Shown: in pieces, positions 9,369 to 22,439 of the stretch | How positions within the stretch are numbered: position 1 is the stretch's first letter | Layout: every line of letters starts with the position of its first letter | From: Viscum album | Taxonomy: Eukaryota > Streptophyta > Magnoliopsida > Santalales > Viscaceae | Reading direction: 5' to 3' | DNA: 64,000 nt | Assembly: GCA_963277665.1 (NCBI GenBank) | Contig: OY728130.1 | Span: 1,367,956,393 to 1,368,020,392 of the forward strand | Translations under genes and position numbers: made by a program | The notes under the pieces: model-generated | What the model saw: the letters and a program-made list of their open reading frames with translations, nothing else | Database searches by the model: none | What the model was told of the DNA's origin: nothing

Positions 9369-9850
9369 TCAAAGCCTTCCCGAATTCAAGTGGATAATGT
9401 TTCGCCTCTTCCTCAGAGAAAGACGATCCACAAATTCCCAATCATGGTCCTTGCGGATCGGATCATCCATATTATAATATACAAAAAGAAACTTCAGATA
9501 TTTATATTTTTTCTCTTTGAATGAGATCTCAAACTCTTTTACTTCAATTCTCAGTTCCATTTGTTCTTCATTTCCCATACTTTCCTGAATTTCCCATGTT
9601 TTGGTTTTCCAATTTTTCATTCCATCATTTTGTGCTTCTTCGTATTCATCAAATTTATCAAACATTTTCTGCAACATTTCTTTCGAGACTGATTGATCAT
9701 CGGGTTCAGGTTCATAATAGCCTTGGTTCTCTTCAAGGTAATTAAGTTTTTGTAGCTGGACATAGACACATTCAAAGAAGTGTGTCCATAGTAGCCACAA
9801 CAAACACATGATATTTCATTTTGTTGACCCCGTCCCCCTTGATATTCCGT
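9369..9850 (-). pseudogene. Gag-like C-terminal fragment with decayed zinc knuckle
   Basis: Just inside the PBS of the LARD-like element, the minus strand (about 9850 to 9780) can be read as [16 protein letters not shown]. This is a CX2CX4HX4C knuckle whose last Cys is lost. A 146-codon open frame at 9809-9369, offset by a frameshift, follows and is acidic ([27 protein letters not shown]). In Athila/Tat-type elements a short gag tail is followed by such acidic sequence. I see no protease. The N-terminal gag core, expected at 9850-10100, is missing or too decayed to read. Confidence 0.45.
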
Positions 9851-10120
9851 TTTTTAAGCAGAATTCACAAACAACAACAATGCATTTTTCACTTTCAGCG
9901 GTTGGATCACCAAACAACAATTAACTCAGTAACAAAAAACACTTTAAACAGTATCAAAAGGCACTTATAAATTTAAAGCTCAACACACACAAAATGAAGC
10001 AAAAATTGAAAATTTAGCACTTACAGCAGTGATACAGTAACAATTTTTTAGTGTTTTTTATATTTGCTTGTTTGATTTTTGTTTTTTATTTTCTAACTCT
10101 ATGACTCTCACGTCAAGCCT

Positions 10121-10138
10121 TCCCCAACAACGGTGCCC
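10121..10138 (-). promoter_or_regulatory. Degenerate tRNA-Asp-type primer-binding site
   Basis: The minus strand reads GGGCACCGTTGTTGGGGA. The usual plant PBS of this class is TGGCGCCGTTGCCGGGGA, so 14 of 18 positions match and three of the four changes are C-to-T or G-to-A. It marks the border between the internal region (lower coordinates) and the 5' LTR (higher coordinates). Confidence 0.6.
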
Positions 10139-12900
10139 GATTTTAATAGGCCTGGAGGTCATCACGACTATCAAAATACAATTTAAAAACCTACATTAGC
10201 AAATTTGAATGGACCAGAGGTCGTCACAACCGTCAAATTATCATTTATGATTTTCTACTCACTACTAGAGAGTGGCAATCGGGGTTGATCCATAAGGAAG
10301 GCTGGTGAGATGTTCTAAGGGACTTATTTAGCCTAAACTACTGAAAACCAGAACTAGATTGATGAAAAATGAGGGCAAACAATGTGTGGAAATGATAGAT
10401 GAAGAGAGGATGAGGTGTTAGTGAAGTTAAAACTAATCTATGTTAATGAGTTGGATCATGCTTAAAGATAATGAAGATAATTCAAATGACAGACCTTGAT
10501 GAAATGACGACGCTCTTGAAAAAATGAATTCAACATAATGTGCAAACTAAGTAGTCATTCACAAAGTGAGCTCTCGTTCATCTGCGAACGCTCATTCATC
10601 TAGTTCATGGTTCGATCTCTCGATTAAAAACCATTGAAAATAGCTCATAACGGTCTCAAAATCACTTTTCTCTCTGGATACATCAAGTAAAATCAAAACT
10701 GTAATGAAAGGATGATAGCCAGGTAAAATGACTTGCAATTATGGAGAGGAAAATAGAGCATGAAATGATGAGTCGAGCAAGCCAACTAAAATTCCCTCAA
10801 GGAATTACACTCAATGCAAGTTCACAAATTTAAAAGCATAGCACGAACACAATGAAACTAAGATTCAAAGAAGATAAAGAGAGAAGGGAAAGAAGATCAT
10901 CTCTCTTGGGTTGAAGTCCATCTCCCTCTTGCTTGATCTCTATTTTCCTCTTGCGTTGTTGATGCTCTGGTTCATGCTTCTTGAAAATCTCTTGCTCTAA
11001 TCTCTCCTCTAGAGCTTTGGTGTTAGCTCTACGAGTTGAACTCTCTCCAATATGATCCTCAGTAAAGTGCCAGAGTCCTCCAAAATGTGCAAAGGAAGAA
11101 TTAAAATTATTAAGTTAGTCATTGTTCTCTTCATAGCCACTAATCTAGGTGGCGGATCAGGATTCATCCTTCATATCCTTCAGAAAAAAATTCATGTGAC
11201 AATAATACTCTCCTTGCAAGTGATTTATTCCCCTCGTGTGCTTTCAGCTAATTCCAGAAGCTTTGACCTCTCTGTTAATCCGTTTCAAGCTCTGCCTCAA
11301 CATAAATCAATTATTAAAATTTTCATCACTGCATGTGGCCCTCTCCCTTTCAATTAAATTAACAAATGGTTGACTTACGCTTGTTGGAGATAATCTTCAC
11401 ATGGATCGACCTTGGGTTATCCTGAGTCCTGAAGATGAAGTCTTCTTCATTGAGCCTGAAAAACTCTACTTTAATAGTAAACCTCCACCCAAGCCTAGTT
11501 TCTACTTCTCAATCATGGATAAATTTCAAGCTCAGACAAACTCCTCCATCTTGGTTCAGCATCTCTCCTAACAAAACACGAATTCATCCCTTCCCCGACC
11601 GTTTGTAATAACCAAGCACGAATTCATCCCAGGCCATTTGATAGCAAACTCAGGTGAACAACTTCGGCCAGAGCATCTTGGCCTCCGATTGTTTCGGCTC
11701 TGCTCAGTCGAGATCTACATAGCAACGAACAGGTACACTCCAAAACCCATTTGGACTTCAACCTTATCAGTGAACCTTCATTCGGACAAAACGACAAGCA
11801 CCATGCGTGCAAAATTTCTCATACTTGCAATCGGCGCATTGGGGAGATGCAAGGTCTACATCATCTTCCTCCTCCTTGCTGGCCTTAGTTCTAGCTCCTC
11901 CTCATCTCAGTTCTACCCCAATTGATCAAGACCAAATCTAGGGTCTTATTCTTCATCTCAACATATATCCTAGCCATCGACGACACACCCCGAATCCAAG
12001 ATTGGACATCTCGAACAGATAAAATTGGTTTGGCCGTGCCATCAAGGTCGTCTTCAGTGATTTTGTCAACTGCCGGCTTAAATCAACTGTTCTTCAATCG
12101 GGATTCAAGTCAATTAGCTGCGACCGAGAAACAGTCATGAATCTCATAACCGATTTTTCAATCAACAGCACAGGTTCAGATCAAGTCTGGGGTTTGATGC
12201 TCAGATTAGTGGAGAACTCGAACTACAATGCTTGATTCTTCAAGAATAATCATCATAGTGAAAACCCTGGCCTCGGTTTGATCTTCATACAGGCTTAAAT
12301 TTCTCAGTCTGGATTTAGCGTCTTCCTCAACAAGCTAGGTATCGAAATCAGAGATCCAGGCTCGGCTCGGCTTCCATTCTACCTCATTTAATCCACACCC
12401 CGAGTTCGTCTTCATCTGTGGAGCGGCTGGCATGCGAATCAATTTCGGTCGACGTCTTCTTCAGTCTCGGTTCTTTATCCTCCACAGATCTTAGTACTCG
12501 ATTATTCGGATATGGTCGAAGCAGATCGTCCTCCTCGACGAGTGATGGCGACTCGAACTCGGTTCAAGCACCCAAGAAATCGTTGAAGCTCTCGGTCAAT
12601 TTCATCTTCTACCATGAGTTCCGGCTGGTTCTGGTTCTGGTTCTGGTTCGATTTCTTCCTCAAATCGGAACGAGTCAGGCTTCTTCAACCTTGATCTTCT
12701 ATCATCGAATGGTTCGACGCTTTGACCATCTTCAGTTACAAACGAGTTCGACCCTATCATTTTTTACCTTCAAAGTTTCAGCGTCTTGTCGTCCCGCAAC
12801 AGAGCTCTGGGCATGGTAGCTTAGTGATTCCTCTTCATGGTAGCTTCAAAAAGGCACGGTATGCCCGTGGAGGATGAATCCGTGCGTGGAATGATGGCAT
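10139..12900 (-). mobile_element. Putative 5' LTR region of the LARD-like element
   Basis: Next to the PBS lie two imperfect copies, about 60 bp apart, of a block like GGAGGTCATCACGACTATCA (about 10153 and 10216). These are followed by GGGGTTGATCCATAAGGAAG near 10280. These blocks normally flank the PBS of Tat/Ogre/Athila-type elements. From about 11380 to 12840 GC rises and short open frames appear on the plus strand (for example 11401-11571, 11638-11925, 12418-12819), none with a recognised domain. No TG or CA end could be fixed at the right side, so part of this stretch may be another insertion. A small GGTTCT repeat lies at about 12625-12650. Confidence 0.4.
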
Positions 12901-15557
12901 GCTTCATGGTAGCGTGACAGCGGTAGTAGGATAAATAAAAATTATAAATCAACTTTTTTAAATATTAAAAGAGAAAAAAAGTTGCATACAAATTCCAACT
13001 GTTAATTAATTAAACTAAACATTAAACATTTTAAATCAAATGAATTTAAAATTAAATTCCAACTCATTAAAAAGTTAAAACAATGAGAGATTAAAAATTA
13101 AATAAAAATTACTTTAAATAATTGATAAATTAATTAATGATAAAAAACAAATAAATAATAAAATTAAATGAACACAGAGATTAAACAAAAGGACTTAAAA
13201 TTAATATTTTAAAATAAGATTCATAATTAAATATAAAACTAAAACCTCGAAAAGCTTTAGAATTAAAACATAATTAAAAAAAATTACACATACCATTAAT
13301 TTAAAACTTTATTTACAAAATCAACCATTTACAATAATTAACTAAATTAAAGCACGTCTTATCATTAAAAACATAATTCAAAGGAGTGATCGCACCCTTC
13401 CCGTAACTTCTCATTTCCCGCTTTCAAGTATTTTCCCTCTCCTTGCTAGTTTTTCTCTTTAATTGGGTGTGTCTTGGGCTCCCAATGATGGAGAACATTT
13501 GGTGAGCAAAAAAGTTTGGGGATGAATATTTGTTTGAATTAATGGAGTCTGTGTATACACGTGTTAATGGTTTTGCTGGGTTTTCCACAAGTTCGAAGAG
13601 ACGCTCGAGTTGTTTGGGGTTTTTTGTGTAAGAATCAGAGTTTCTGCTGTAAGCTAGGAGATTACACGGTGTGTGAAAGGGTTACACGATGTGTACTTGG
13701 TCGCCAAACACAAGTAGTGAATTGTGAACACAGTGTGAAAGGATTACACGTTGTGTACTGGTCACACGATGTGTAGTGTTAAAAGATCAGTTTTTAATAA
13801 AAAGGCGACGAGTTTTTCGGCGTATGCGATCCGCGAGGATTACACGACGTGTAAAGGAATTATACACCATGTAATTGTCGCGAGCAAGGCTTTTAAGATA
13901 CCACTTGGCTGAAATATTATTTCATTCATCCACAACACCTTTGACTCTTGACCTAGAAGGCTTCTCTGGTGATTTTGGGAGACTTCGTTTGACCCATATT
14001 GATCAGTTCGGCGTTTGATCACCATTGCAGTCGGTCCTCGTCTCTCCGAGTGAGTTGACCTTTCTGCATCTTCGTTGCTTTAGTCACGATGGCATCGTAG
14101 CATTGCGTTATCAAATTTATTGATCTGTGGTGATGATTCATCTTGTTCCTCTTCTAGATTCGTGGTGCAATCTTGTTCTGTGGGTCGTTTCCTTTGTTGG
14201 TTGTGGTGCGGTGAGTGTGCGTTCTTGAGGTATGTGTCGTTTCCTCTACTCTGCCAACCCTTTTTGCTAAATTTGATCAATTCTAAGATGTGTGAACTGG
14301 TTTTAGGCCTCCGTTGTTGTTGTGATATTCTTATCGGAGGATCCTTTGTAGGCGTGTGTGACTCTAAGTTATAGGTAGGTGGTTTCGTTTCTAACATATG
14401 TTGGATGAACTGTATTGCTCCTGTTTTTATAAATTGATTTATAAATAAATTGGCATGGTTGTTTTGTGTGTGTAAATGGATTTGTGATAAAAGGTGGGGT
14501 TTTCCCTGGTTTTTGGTAAATTGGAAAAAAGGGTATTTTCAAAGCATTGAAATGATTTATGAAATGCAGCACATGAGAAGCCATGGGTACGTAGGTGAGA
14601 GGTTTAGTTTAGGGTCATCGTCCATGTTAACATTGGGGGATTTTCTCATGGGGCTTTTCTTTGCTCTCTAGACCTGTTGTTCTAAGGACTTGTCTGGCGT
14701 TGTTGGGAGGTTCACTCATGGAGTATTTCTCTGCTCCTTAGACCTATGTTTTAGGGATTTGTTGTGCACTAGTCATTTGTTGTGGTACGAGTAGTCTACT
14801 AGCCTGACCTATTGAGTTCCTTGGCGTGATTTACCTGTGCTTGGCTTTGTACTGCTTTGGCTGTGATATGCATGTTTTGGCTTTTGATAAATGATAAAGG
14901 AAATTATGCTTGAAATTGATATACTTGCCTTTGTTTTGGAACTGTAGGAAAAAGGGAAAATATTTACTGTCATTCTAATAAGACTGCTTTAATGATTATC
15001 ATGCCATGTTTTATTTGAAATGAGCATACTTGAATTGTTTGTACTGAGACTTGTTATGGAACATCTGGGTGAGACCTTATTGAGCCTATTAGCTCACACC
15101 CTGCGTACTTCTTCAGTGATGAGTATACCTTTTTATGTCTTTCGATGCAGGGAAAGGTAAGGTGACACAATGAGGTGGCGAGGTTTTTGATCAGCCGAGT
15201 CTGGGTAGCTGGTGGTGAGATGATGGAGGTTTGCCCCCACTATCACATGGGGCAGTCATTTTCCTGTTTTGGTCGTCCTTTGTGGTTGGACTTGCACTTG
15301 GAGATTGTTTTTTCTTTAAGTGGTTTTAGTTTCCACTGTTTGTTTTGGTTATGGCATATATATTTCTTTCGTTATTGTCTCTTTTATCTATATATGTGTC
15401 ATGTTTTTGCTTCTGGTTGAGTGAAATTGTTCCCTATGGTTGTTATTCAATGCTTGGGTGCTAGTCGTTAGCCCGTGGGGATATGGAACGCCCTTCGGGT
15501 ATGTGACAGGTCAGGTCGGGTATCAGTTTGAGAGGATATTCAGGTTGGTTCGTTACA
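12900..15557 (+). mobile_element. Gypsy-like LTR (solo or truncated), plus orientation
   Basis: The stretch has an AT-rich left part (12930-13380), a GGAGTGATCGCACCCTTCC block at about 13384, and a long GT-rich middle. A TGAGACCTTATTGAGCC / TAGCTCACACCC block lies at about 15073-15105, and the end is GGTCAGGTCGGG through TTCGTTACA at 15557. These blocks in this order are typical for LTRs of Tekay/Del-type chromoviruses. No PBS, PPT or coding sequence follows, so it is a solo LTR or a remnant. The 5' boundary is not resolved and no TSD was found. ORFs in it (13561, 14120, 14450, 15175) look like chance open frames. Confidence 0.5.
13661..13873. repeat. Array of TACACGNNGTGTA palindromes in LTR
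   Basis: Six to seven short palindromes built on TACACG/CGTGTA occur in about 210 bp: near 13662, 13683, 13745, 13763, 13841 and 13863. Intervals are irregular. Each can pair as TACAC with GTGTA around two to three central bases. They lie in the left part of the LTR and could be protein-binding sites. Confidence 0.7.
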
Positions 15558-15835
15558 CTTCCTGTATTCAATTACATAAAAAATTAAAATCACACGAAAT
15601 AAATAAATACAGACACATTAAGTATTAGTCAACCACATTAGGGTAGAACCATATAAAAATATTGTGTATCCTATTCTTCATTTCAACTACTTATTCAGTC
15701 GAGAAAGATCATTATATATAATTTTAGTACGCATTAAATTAATTGGTAATGAATATTATTCAATTGGTTTAACAAAATTTAAGGGAGGGAATTATTAATT
15801 CACTATGATACATAATGTTCCATGTCATCTTATCC
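15558..15835. other. Unassigned AT-rich spacer between two LTRs
   Basis: About 280 bp of AT-rich sequence with no open frame or repeat that I recognise, between the end of the plus-strand LTR and the inferred start of chromovirus LTR H. Confidence 0.4.
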
Positions 15836-16230
15836 TGACACCTGAGCTGGTATGCCACAGGGCCCAAAGAACATTCTCGATCACTATAGGTTGGAACATG
15901 TGCTAAGGGTATCAACCATCTAACTTTGGGAAAGAACTTTCCTTTACAAACATTTCAAAACCAGACACAAGATCTCCATTGAAAATGTGACATGAGGTAT
16001 CCATACATTAGACAATCCATGCTAAAACACAAATATACTTTAAATTCAAACACACATAATAAGGCATAAGTATCACATATAAAATGAACTTCAATATAAA
16101 ATATATAAAATATACATGATATGAAAATATCCAAACATAGCACAACTATAATTTTTTTAAAAAAATTTATACATGATATCCCAAGAGTAAACAAGTCACC
16201 AAAAGAAGGGAAAGATGGAATGAAATAAGT

Positions 16231-16264
16231 TTCTCTCTCTATATATACACACACACACACATAT
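16231..16264. repeat. Compound CT/AT/AC microsatellite
   Basis: A run of TC, then AT, then AC dinucleotides with no interruption longer than two bases. Confidence 0.9.
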
Positions 16265-16434
16265 CCCAAAATGGATCCAAAATATACCCAAACCATCACA
16301 AAGAAAGCTCTGGATCCTTATGACTCATAGTCATCTCCCACATATCATCATCACTATACCACCATCCAAGCAACTATGGTATACTATCAAAATGTGGGAT
16401 ATCTTCCCTTTACCTTCATCATGGATAACCAAGT

Positions 16435-16456
16435 GTACACACACACACACACACAC
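16435..16456. repeat. AC microsatellite
   Basis: Eleven AC units in an otherwise AT-rich LTR segment. Confidence 0.95.
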
Positions 16457-17089
16457 CAAAGTATGTATATATAGATTGAGTATAAATCTAGCAAGATGCC
16501 TCCAAAGATTTTATATATTTCCTTTTATAAGGAAATCCTTATATTCTAGTTTGAAATAAAAAATAATAATTATATATATAAGGATGAATAAGGAGAAAAA
16601 CTAAGTTTTTATTATTTATTTCAAGATAAATATAGTTTACTAAATAACAACCAAGACAATTAAGTAATAATTAATACCATAAGAACAAATAAACATCATA
16701 CATCAAGAATCAAGGGAAAACTCACGAGTTCTTAAGGAGAAAATCCTAGACTTGACTCTTATGGAACCACCCCAATAGGGTATGATGTGATACCACATAC
16801 ACACACCCAAATTAACCTCACTTGGACACATCAGGAGGGAATCCTACTAGATAATGATTTTTTGCTAGGTGTACTAGAATAATGTAATTATAACCAGTAT
16901 AACACTCATATCTAGAATTCACACATAGATACCCAAGGCTTCCCATCGAAATTTTCTAATATACAAACTTCAAAGATCATGTAACAAATTTGTAAAACTC
17001 TCACATCACACTTGTATTCCCTCACATAGAAAACCCTTTCACATCAATATACCACCATTCCATATCATAAAATTTAATATTTATATATA

Positions 17090-17575
17090 CACTAGTGGAA
17101 ATAGTGTTTTTAACGTCAAAGAAATGACGTCAGTTTTTTTAAACCGATGCAAAAAGTATGTGTGGAAGTTTTTTGGTGTTGGTTTTATTAAATACCAATG
17201 TGTAAAATTTTTTATAAATGGTTTTTGGCGTTGGTTTTTAGTAAAATCGATGTCAAAAACCACTACGAACTGTATTTTTGGCATCGGTTTTGTAAAAAAC
17301 CGGCACAAAAAATAATAAAAAAATATATTTCACGTCGGTTTTTATAAAAAACGACCTGAAATATTTTTTTCTTGGACTCTTCGGTGTCAGTTTTAGTAAA
17401 ATCGATGCCAAAAATTGCTGAAGACTATATTTTTGGCATTAGTTTTGTAAAAAATCCAATGCCAAAAATAATAAAAAAATATATTCCGCGTCGATTTTTA
17501 CAAAAATCGATGTGAAATATTTTTCTCTCAAACTCTTCGACGTCGAATTTTGTAATAATTGACGCTAAAAATATT
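17090..17575 (+). repeat. CACTA left TIR and subterminal repeat region
   Basis: After the TIR, about 15 copies of a short motif of the TTTTGGCRTCGGTTTT type and its inverse occur, many as facing pairs that can form hairpins. In En/Spm elements such arrays bind the TNPA protein. The copies have drifted at C and G positions. Confidence 0.8.
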
Positions 17576-18914
17576 TTAAAATATTTTAGGATTGGGAAAC
17601 CCTCATTTTTTTAGATCTACAAAACCCACTCGCTCATGACGAATCCCTCCTGAATCGCAATGACTACGAAGGTGACCCAGTGATCTCCAACACCATTGTT
17701 ATTGATTTTCTTCGATTTGCATGATCTGTGGTCTCCATTCTACATCCTCTTCAATTAATTCATCATCTTCGCATTATTTTCTCCTCGAAAAACCTATTTT
17801 TGGCTCAAAATGTGGTTTGATTTTAGTTTGTTGTTCATATTTAATGTTCGTTTGTACAATCAATTTCATATAGATCTTGCAGGTAGTGTTTATTCTTGCA
17901 ATGCATTCAAGTGACGATGTTCAGATTAAAGATCAAGGAAAATTTGAACTCCGAATTTTGTAAGTTGTTTTTTTTAATTTGGAAGATAAATTACTTATCA
18001 TTTAATTATATTTTTGATTTTTTTCAATTATTAGTTTTTATCAAAATTACCTAAATGAAACGGTGGTGTAATTATATATAATCATTGAATGTTTATGTTT
18101 TTTTAATAAAAAATCAGTATTGGAAATCCGTTATATATTTAATTCTATATTTGAGAGGGAGTGGGTATCATGGGAAAGAGAGACAACCCAAGATTATGTG
18201 AGACAACATGTATGATAGGGTGTTTGTTTATAATAGTGACATGATCTATAATTTTTTTAAATATACTATGTGGTATATTCAAATTGGATGTATATGTGAT
18301 TTATATATCTATATTTTTATTGTAATATAATTCTACTACAATGACTACCGGTTGAACACCCAAATGGTATGAATGAGTATGCAACATCATATATTGAGAT
18401 AAATCTTATTGTTATAGTATTACATCATCCTGATTAGCAGCTACGTGAGAGTATTAATGATGTTTTTCAATCTATTGGAGGTGTAGTGCTGAGATGTGAG
18501 AATTTCATATCTATTATGACTAGTGAGTTTCAGTTGTAACATCCCCCACTATTTAGTAACAACTATGTAAAATGAACTAATAAATTAATGCAATCTTCAA
18601 TACTTTTGACACACACAACACCGAACTAATGTAACAACTGTGTAAAATGAATTAAAAAAATTTAGATGATTGAAAATAATTAAATTATAATATCAATAAA
18701 ATACATGTATATAATATGAAAATAAAAAGTTTACTATTTTTAATTGCATTTCATATCTGATGTTTTCTATCGGATTATCAATAAGTTATATGAAATGTGT
18801 TTCTGTTTAAAGTTTATCATTATATATATATATAAATGTTTATATGTTTTAATATATTCACTAATTATATTGCGATATCATGTATTTAATGGATTGTAAT
18901 TGGATAAATTTATG

Positions 18915-21900
18915 AATAACCACTAGTGAATATGAAAAAAGAGTTGATGAATTCTTGGAATTTGCTAAACGAAATCTTTAAACCATTGATTTGATTTTCT
19001 TTCCATGTGTGAAGTGTTTGAATATGATAAAGTTAAACTCCAAAGAAATCAAGGATCATCTCATTTGTTATGGTTTTAGCCTTAATTATACACATTGTAT
19101 AAGGCATGGTGAAAGAACTATAAATTCAACAGATAATGTTGATGACAATATTCATAATGTGAAAAAGGATCATATTGAAGATTTAATTCGTGATTTAGGT
19201 GTTGGAACCATTGAACAAATAGAAATTTTTGAACAATTGTATGGAGATTCTGAAAAACCATTATTCCTAGGTTGTAGTAAATATACAGTGTTATTGGCCA
19301 TTCTGATATTTGTTAACTTGAAAGAAGGTAATGGTTGGAGTGATAAAAGTTTCTCTAACGTACTTGTGCTTTTAAAAGAGCTACTTCCAAAAGGCAATGG
19401 GCTTCCAGATTCCAATTATGAGGCGAAGAAAATATCATGCCTAATGGGATTAGGGTATAAAAAGATACATGCTTTCCCCAATTATTGTGTGTTGTATAGG
19501 AAAGAATATGAATTTTTATCAAACTGTTCTACATGTGGAACATCACGCTGTAAGATGAATGAAAAAGTCAATTCAGATTCATTCACAGTTACTGACATCT
19601 AACCTCATGCTAAATAAAATAATTTATTCCAATAATCCCTTCATATAATTCCGATAAATTAACTCTGATTCATTATCAGGTACCAAAATCAAAGCTCCTG
19701 CTAAATCAATTTGGTACCTTCTAATAATTCTTTGTTTGAAGCGTCTATTTTCAAATTCAATTGATGCAAAAAGGTTAAGATGACATTCAGATGAATGAAT
19801 ATATGATGGTAAATTATGTCACCCTACTGACTCATCACAATGAAAGAGATTTGATAAACAATTTCCTAATTTTGGAAGTGATGTTAGAAATATGAGAATG
19901 AGAGTGTGTACAAATAGAATGAATCCATATCGGAGCCTAAGTATCCAACACAGTTTGTGGCATATTTTGTTGGTAGTTTACAACTTATCCCCACAGATAT
20001 GTATGAAGACAAAATATGTTATGATGAGCTTGATGATTTCTAGACCAAGAAATCTAGGAAATGATATTTATATGTATCTTTCACCATTTATTGATGATTC
20101 AAAACTTCTATGGGAGGTAGGTGTTAATGTTTTTGATGCATAAAAGAAAGAGTATTTTATTTTGCATGTTATGATAATGTTCAGTATAAATGACTTTCCT
20201 GCAAATGAAAAATTATCTAGATATAGTGTTAAGGGACATAAATCATGTCCAATTTGTGAAGAAGAGACTTCATATTATCAACTGCATAATGGAAGAAAGA
20301 CAGTGTACATAGGACATCAAAGTTTTTTTTGTGAATTGATCATCCATATCGTAGATTGAAAAAGGAATTTAACGGTTTACAGGAATGCAATATTCCCCCA
20401 AAACCATTTTCAGTTGAAGAATATTACAGCAGGGTAAAAATATTGATTAGACATTTGGAAAGAAAAGTAGTTCTGGTCTTCAAAAAAAATTGAAGAAACA
20501 ATCTATTTTTTTGAACTACCTTACTGAAGATTTTTAGAGATAAAACATAACATTGATGTTATGCATGTTGAGAAAAATATATGCGACAGTTTGATTGTAA
20601 CTTTATTATACATAAAATGAAAGACAAAATATGGATTGAATTTTAGATTGGACTTGATATTAATGAGAATATGTTTAGAGTTATCTCCCACTATGAAAGG
20701 AAATAGAACATATTTACCTCCGTCTTGTCACACATTAAACAAGAGTAAGAATTTGATTTTTTGTCAGTGTCTATATGGTATAAAATTACCCAGTGGATAT
20801 TCTTAAAATGTGAAGAATTTCATGTCAATGAAGGATTGAAAATTAATAGGTATGAAATCTCATGACTGTCATGTATTGATGCAATAACTACTACTGGTCA
20901 CACTACATGGTATATTGCTGTCAGCTATCAGAAAGACTGTCATCAGGTTATTTAATTTTTTCAAATCCATTTGTATCAAATTTATTGATCCAAATTTGTT
21001 AGATGATTTAGAGAATGAATATTATCTTATACATTTTCAACTAGAAATGTATTTTACACCTACATTTTTTGATATAATAGTTCATCTCGTGATTCATCCG
21101 GTGTATGAGATAAGAATATGTGGTCCTGTTTATTTATGTTGGATGTATCCTTTTGAAAGGTATATGAAAATTTTAAAGGGATATGTTAAAAATCCTTATC
21201 GACCGGAGGCATTTATTGTTCAAAAATATGTATTAGAAGAAGTGATTGAGTTTTGTAGTGATTATTTGTATGAAATGGAGCATATTGGTCTCCCTATATC
21301 TCAAAATTTGATAGTTGATAGTGAATGTAGAGGGATTCGAGGCTTAAAGGTAAAGTTAATTCCATGTGATGAAGTGATGCAGACACATTTATGTATTTTT
21401 AATAACAAAGATGATGTTCAATCATATATCTCATCACATATTACTGAATTAAAGAGACGATATCCAAAAATAAATGAAAAGTGGTTGATGATTGACCATA
21501 AAAATACATTTGTTTCATGGTTTAAAGAGAAAGTGAGAATAGATATATCTGCATCAGAAATGTTGAAATGGTTGGAAGAGGGACCATCTCTTAATGTGAT
21601 AACATATAATTTTTTTGATATTAATGGGTACAAATTTTACACAAAAAACCTGGATGATAAGAGTATCGTTCAAAATAGTTGTGTGGTGGTTATCACTGAA
21701 GTAGTGCATTTTTTAAGTGAAAAAGATAAAAACCCAATTTCTATTTCGTCAGCATATTTTGGAGTTCTTAAGGATATATGGGAAATTAATTATAAATTTT
21801 TTTGAGTCATTGTGTTTAAGTGTAATTGGGTTGATAGTAATAGTGGTGTGAAACATGATGATTATGGATTTACACTGGTTGATTTGAAAAGATTTAATTA

Positions 21901-22096
21901 CAATGAGAAACCATTTATCATGGTGACACATGAAAAACAAATATTTTATGTTGTTGATCCATCAAATGATCAGTGGTCCATCATTTTGAAAGAAAAAAGA
22001 TACCATTTGGGTGATGAGAATGATGCTGATGATGTTATTTATTTACATGAGTCTTATTCATCTATTACGCGATTTCTAGATAATTACAATGACTAA
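18915..22096 (+). pseudogene. TNP2-type CACTA transposase (tnpD-like), decayed
   Basis: The 5' part (about 18925-19600) has the transposase-associated domain: EFLEFAKRNL, FFPCVKCLN, HLICYGF, then GWSDKSFSNVL, LGYKKIHAFPN and CSTCGTSR. The middle (19680-20350) has the TNP2 core: DDIHPD-like start, MNPYRSLSIQHS, PRNLGNDIYMYLSPFIDD, KLLWEVGV, FSINDFPA, CPICEE. The 3' part (20560-22096) has a DVMHVEKNICDS block followed by domains like DUF4218 and DUF4216. The family catalyses cut-and-paste by binding the CACTA ends. A TAA at 18979-18981 interrupts the N-terminus, and at least four further stops or frameshifts follow (near 19602, 20143, 20360-20560, 21804). The longest intact piece is 296 codons (20915-21805). 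Inactive as it stands. Confidence 0.9.
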
Positions 22097-22439
22097 AAAA
22101 CATACATAGTGCATGCAGTACATAATGATCATGATGAAGGCATATGGGAAAACACTAAATTAGTCTCCTAATTTTTCTGGTAATTATTTATATTTTGTTT
22201 CTTTTTTTGAAACATACAAATTTTTGCCTCTTTTTTTACTTATTTTTGTCATCCTTGTTTTTAAATATTCAGTTTTCTAATGATATGCGGGTACAAAAAT
22301 TTTCATTACACTTACTTGTGTCAATGTCAGATACAGAGAGAGAGAGGAGCAGTTACTGAGGTATATCTATTTTTTCATATTGTTAAATATTCCCTAATAT
22401 ACTTATTTAATGAAAGAAAACTTTTAATTTATAATTTTT

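Larger units (their letters stand above)
5215..10144 (-). mobile_element. Pol-less LARD-like element of Athila/Tat type, internal region
   Basis: Read on the minus strand, the region has the landmarks of large plant gypsy elements in the right order. There is a degenerate tRNA-Asp-type PBS (10121-10138), a gag-like tail with a decayed CCHC knuckle (about 9800) and acidic low-complexity ORFs. Next come the conserved GGAGGCAACCC motif that usually follows integrase (about 6271) and a TTAAGTGTGGGGGAGGGG tract (about 5251). No protease, RT, RNase H or integrase can be read between them, so it would be non-autonomous. A TRIM-like element (7681-9038) is inserted in it. The 3' LTR is not visible and the left end abuts the copia remnant at about 5210. 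Confidence 0.6.

Noticed and set aside
11401..11571. Small plus-strand open frame of 56 codons, and longer ones at 11638-11925 and 12418-12819, as possible host exons
   Set aside because: No domain, no supporting splice structure or conserved neighbour was seen. The region lies next to LTR-type landmarks and one such frame is composition-driven (GGTTCT repeat).
13561..15628. Several open frames of 60-105 codons in the gypsy-like LTR
   Set aside because: No domain; GT-rich low-complexity translation inside sequence with LTR landmarks.
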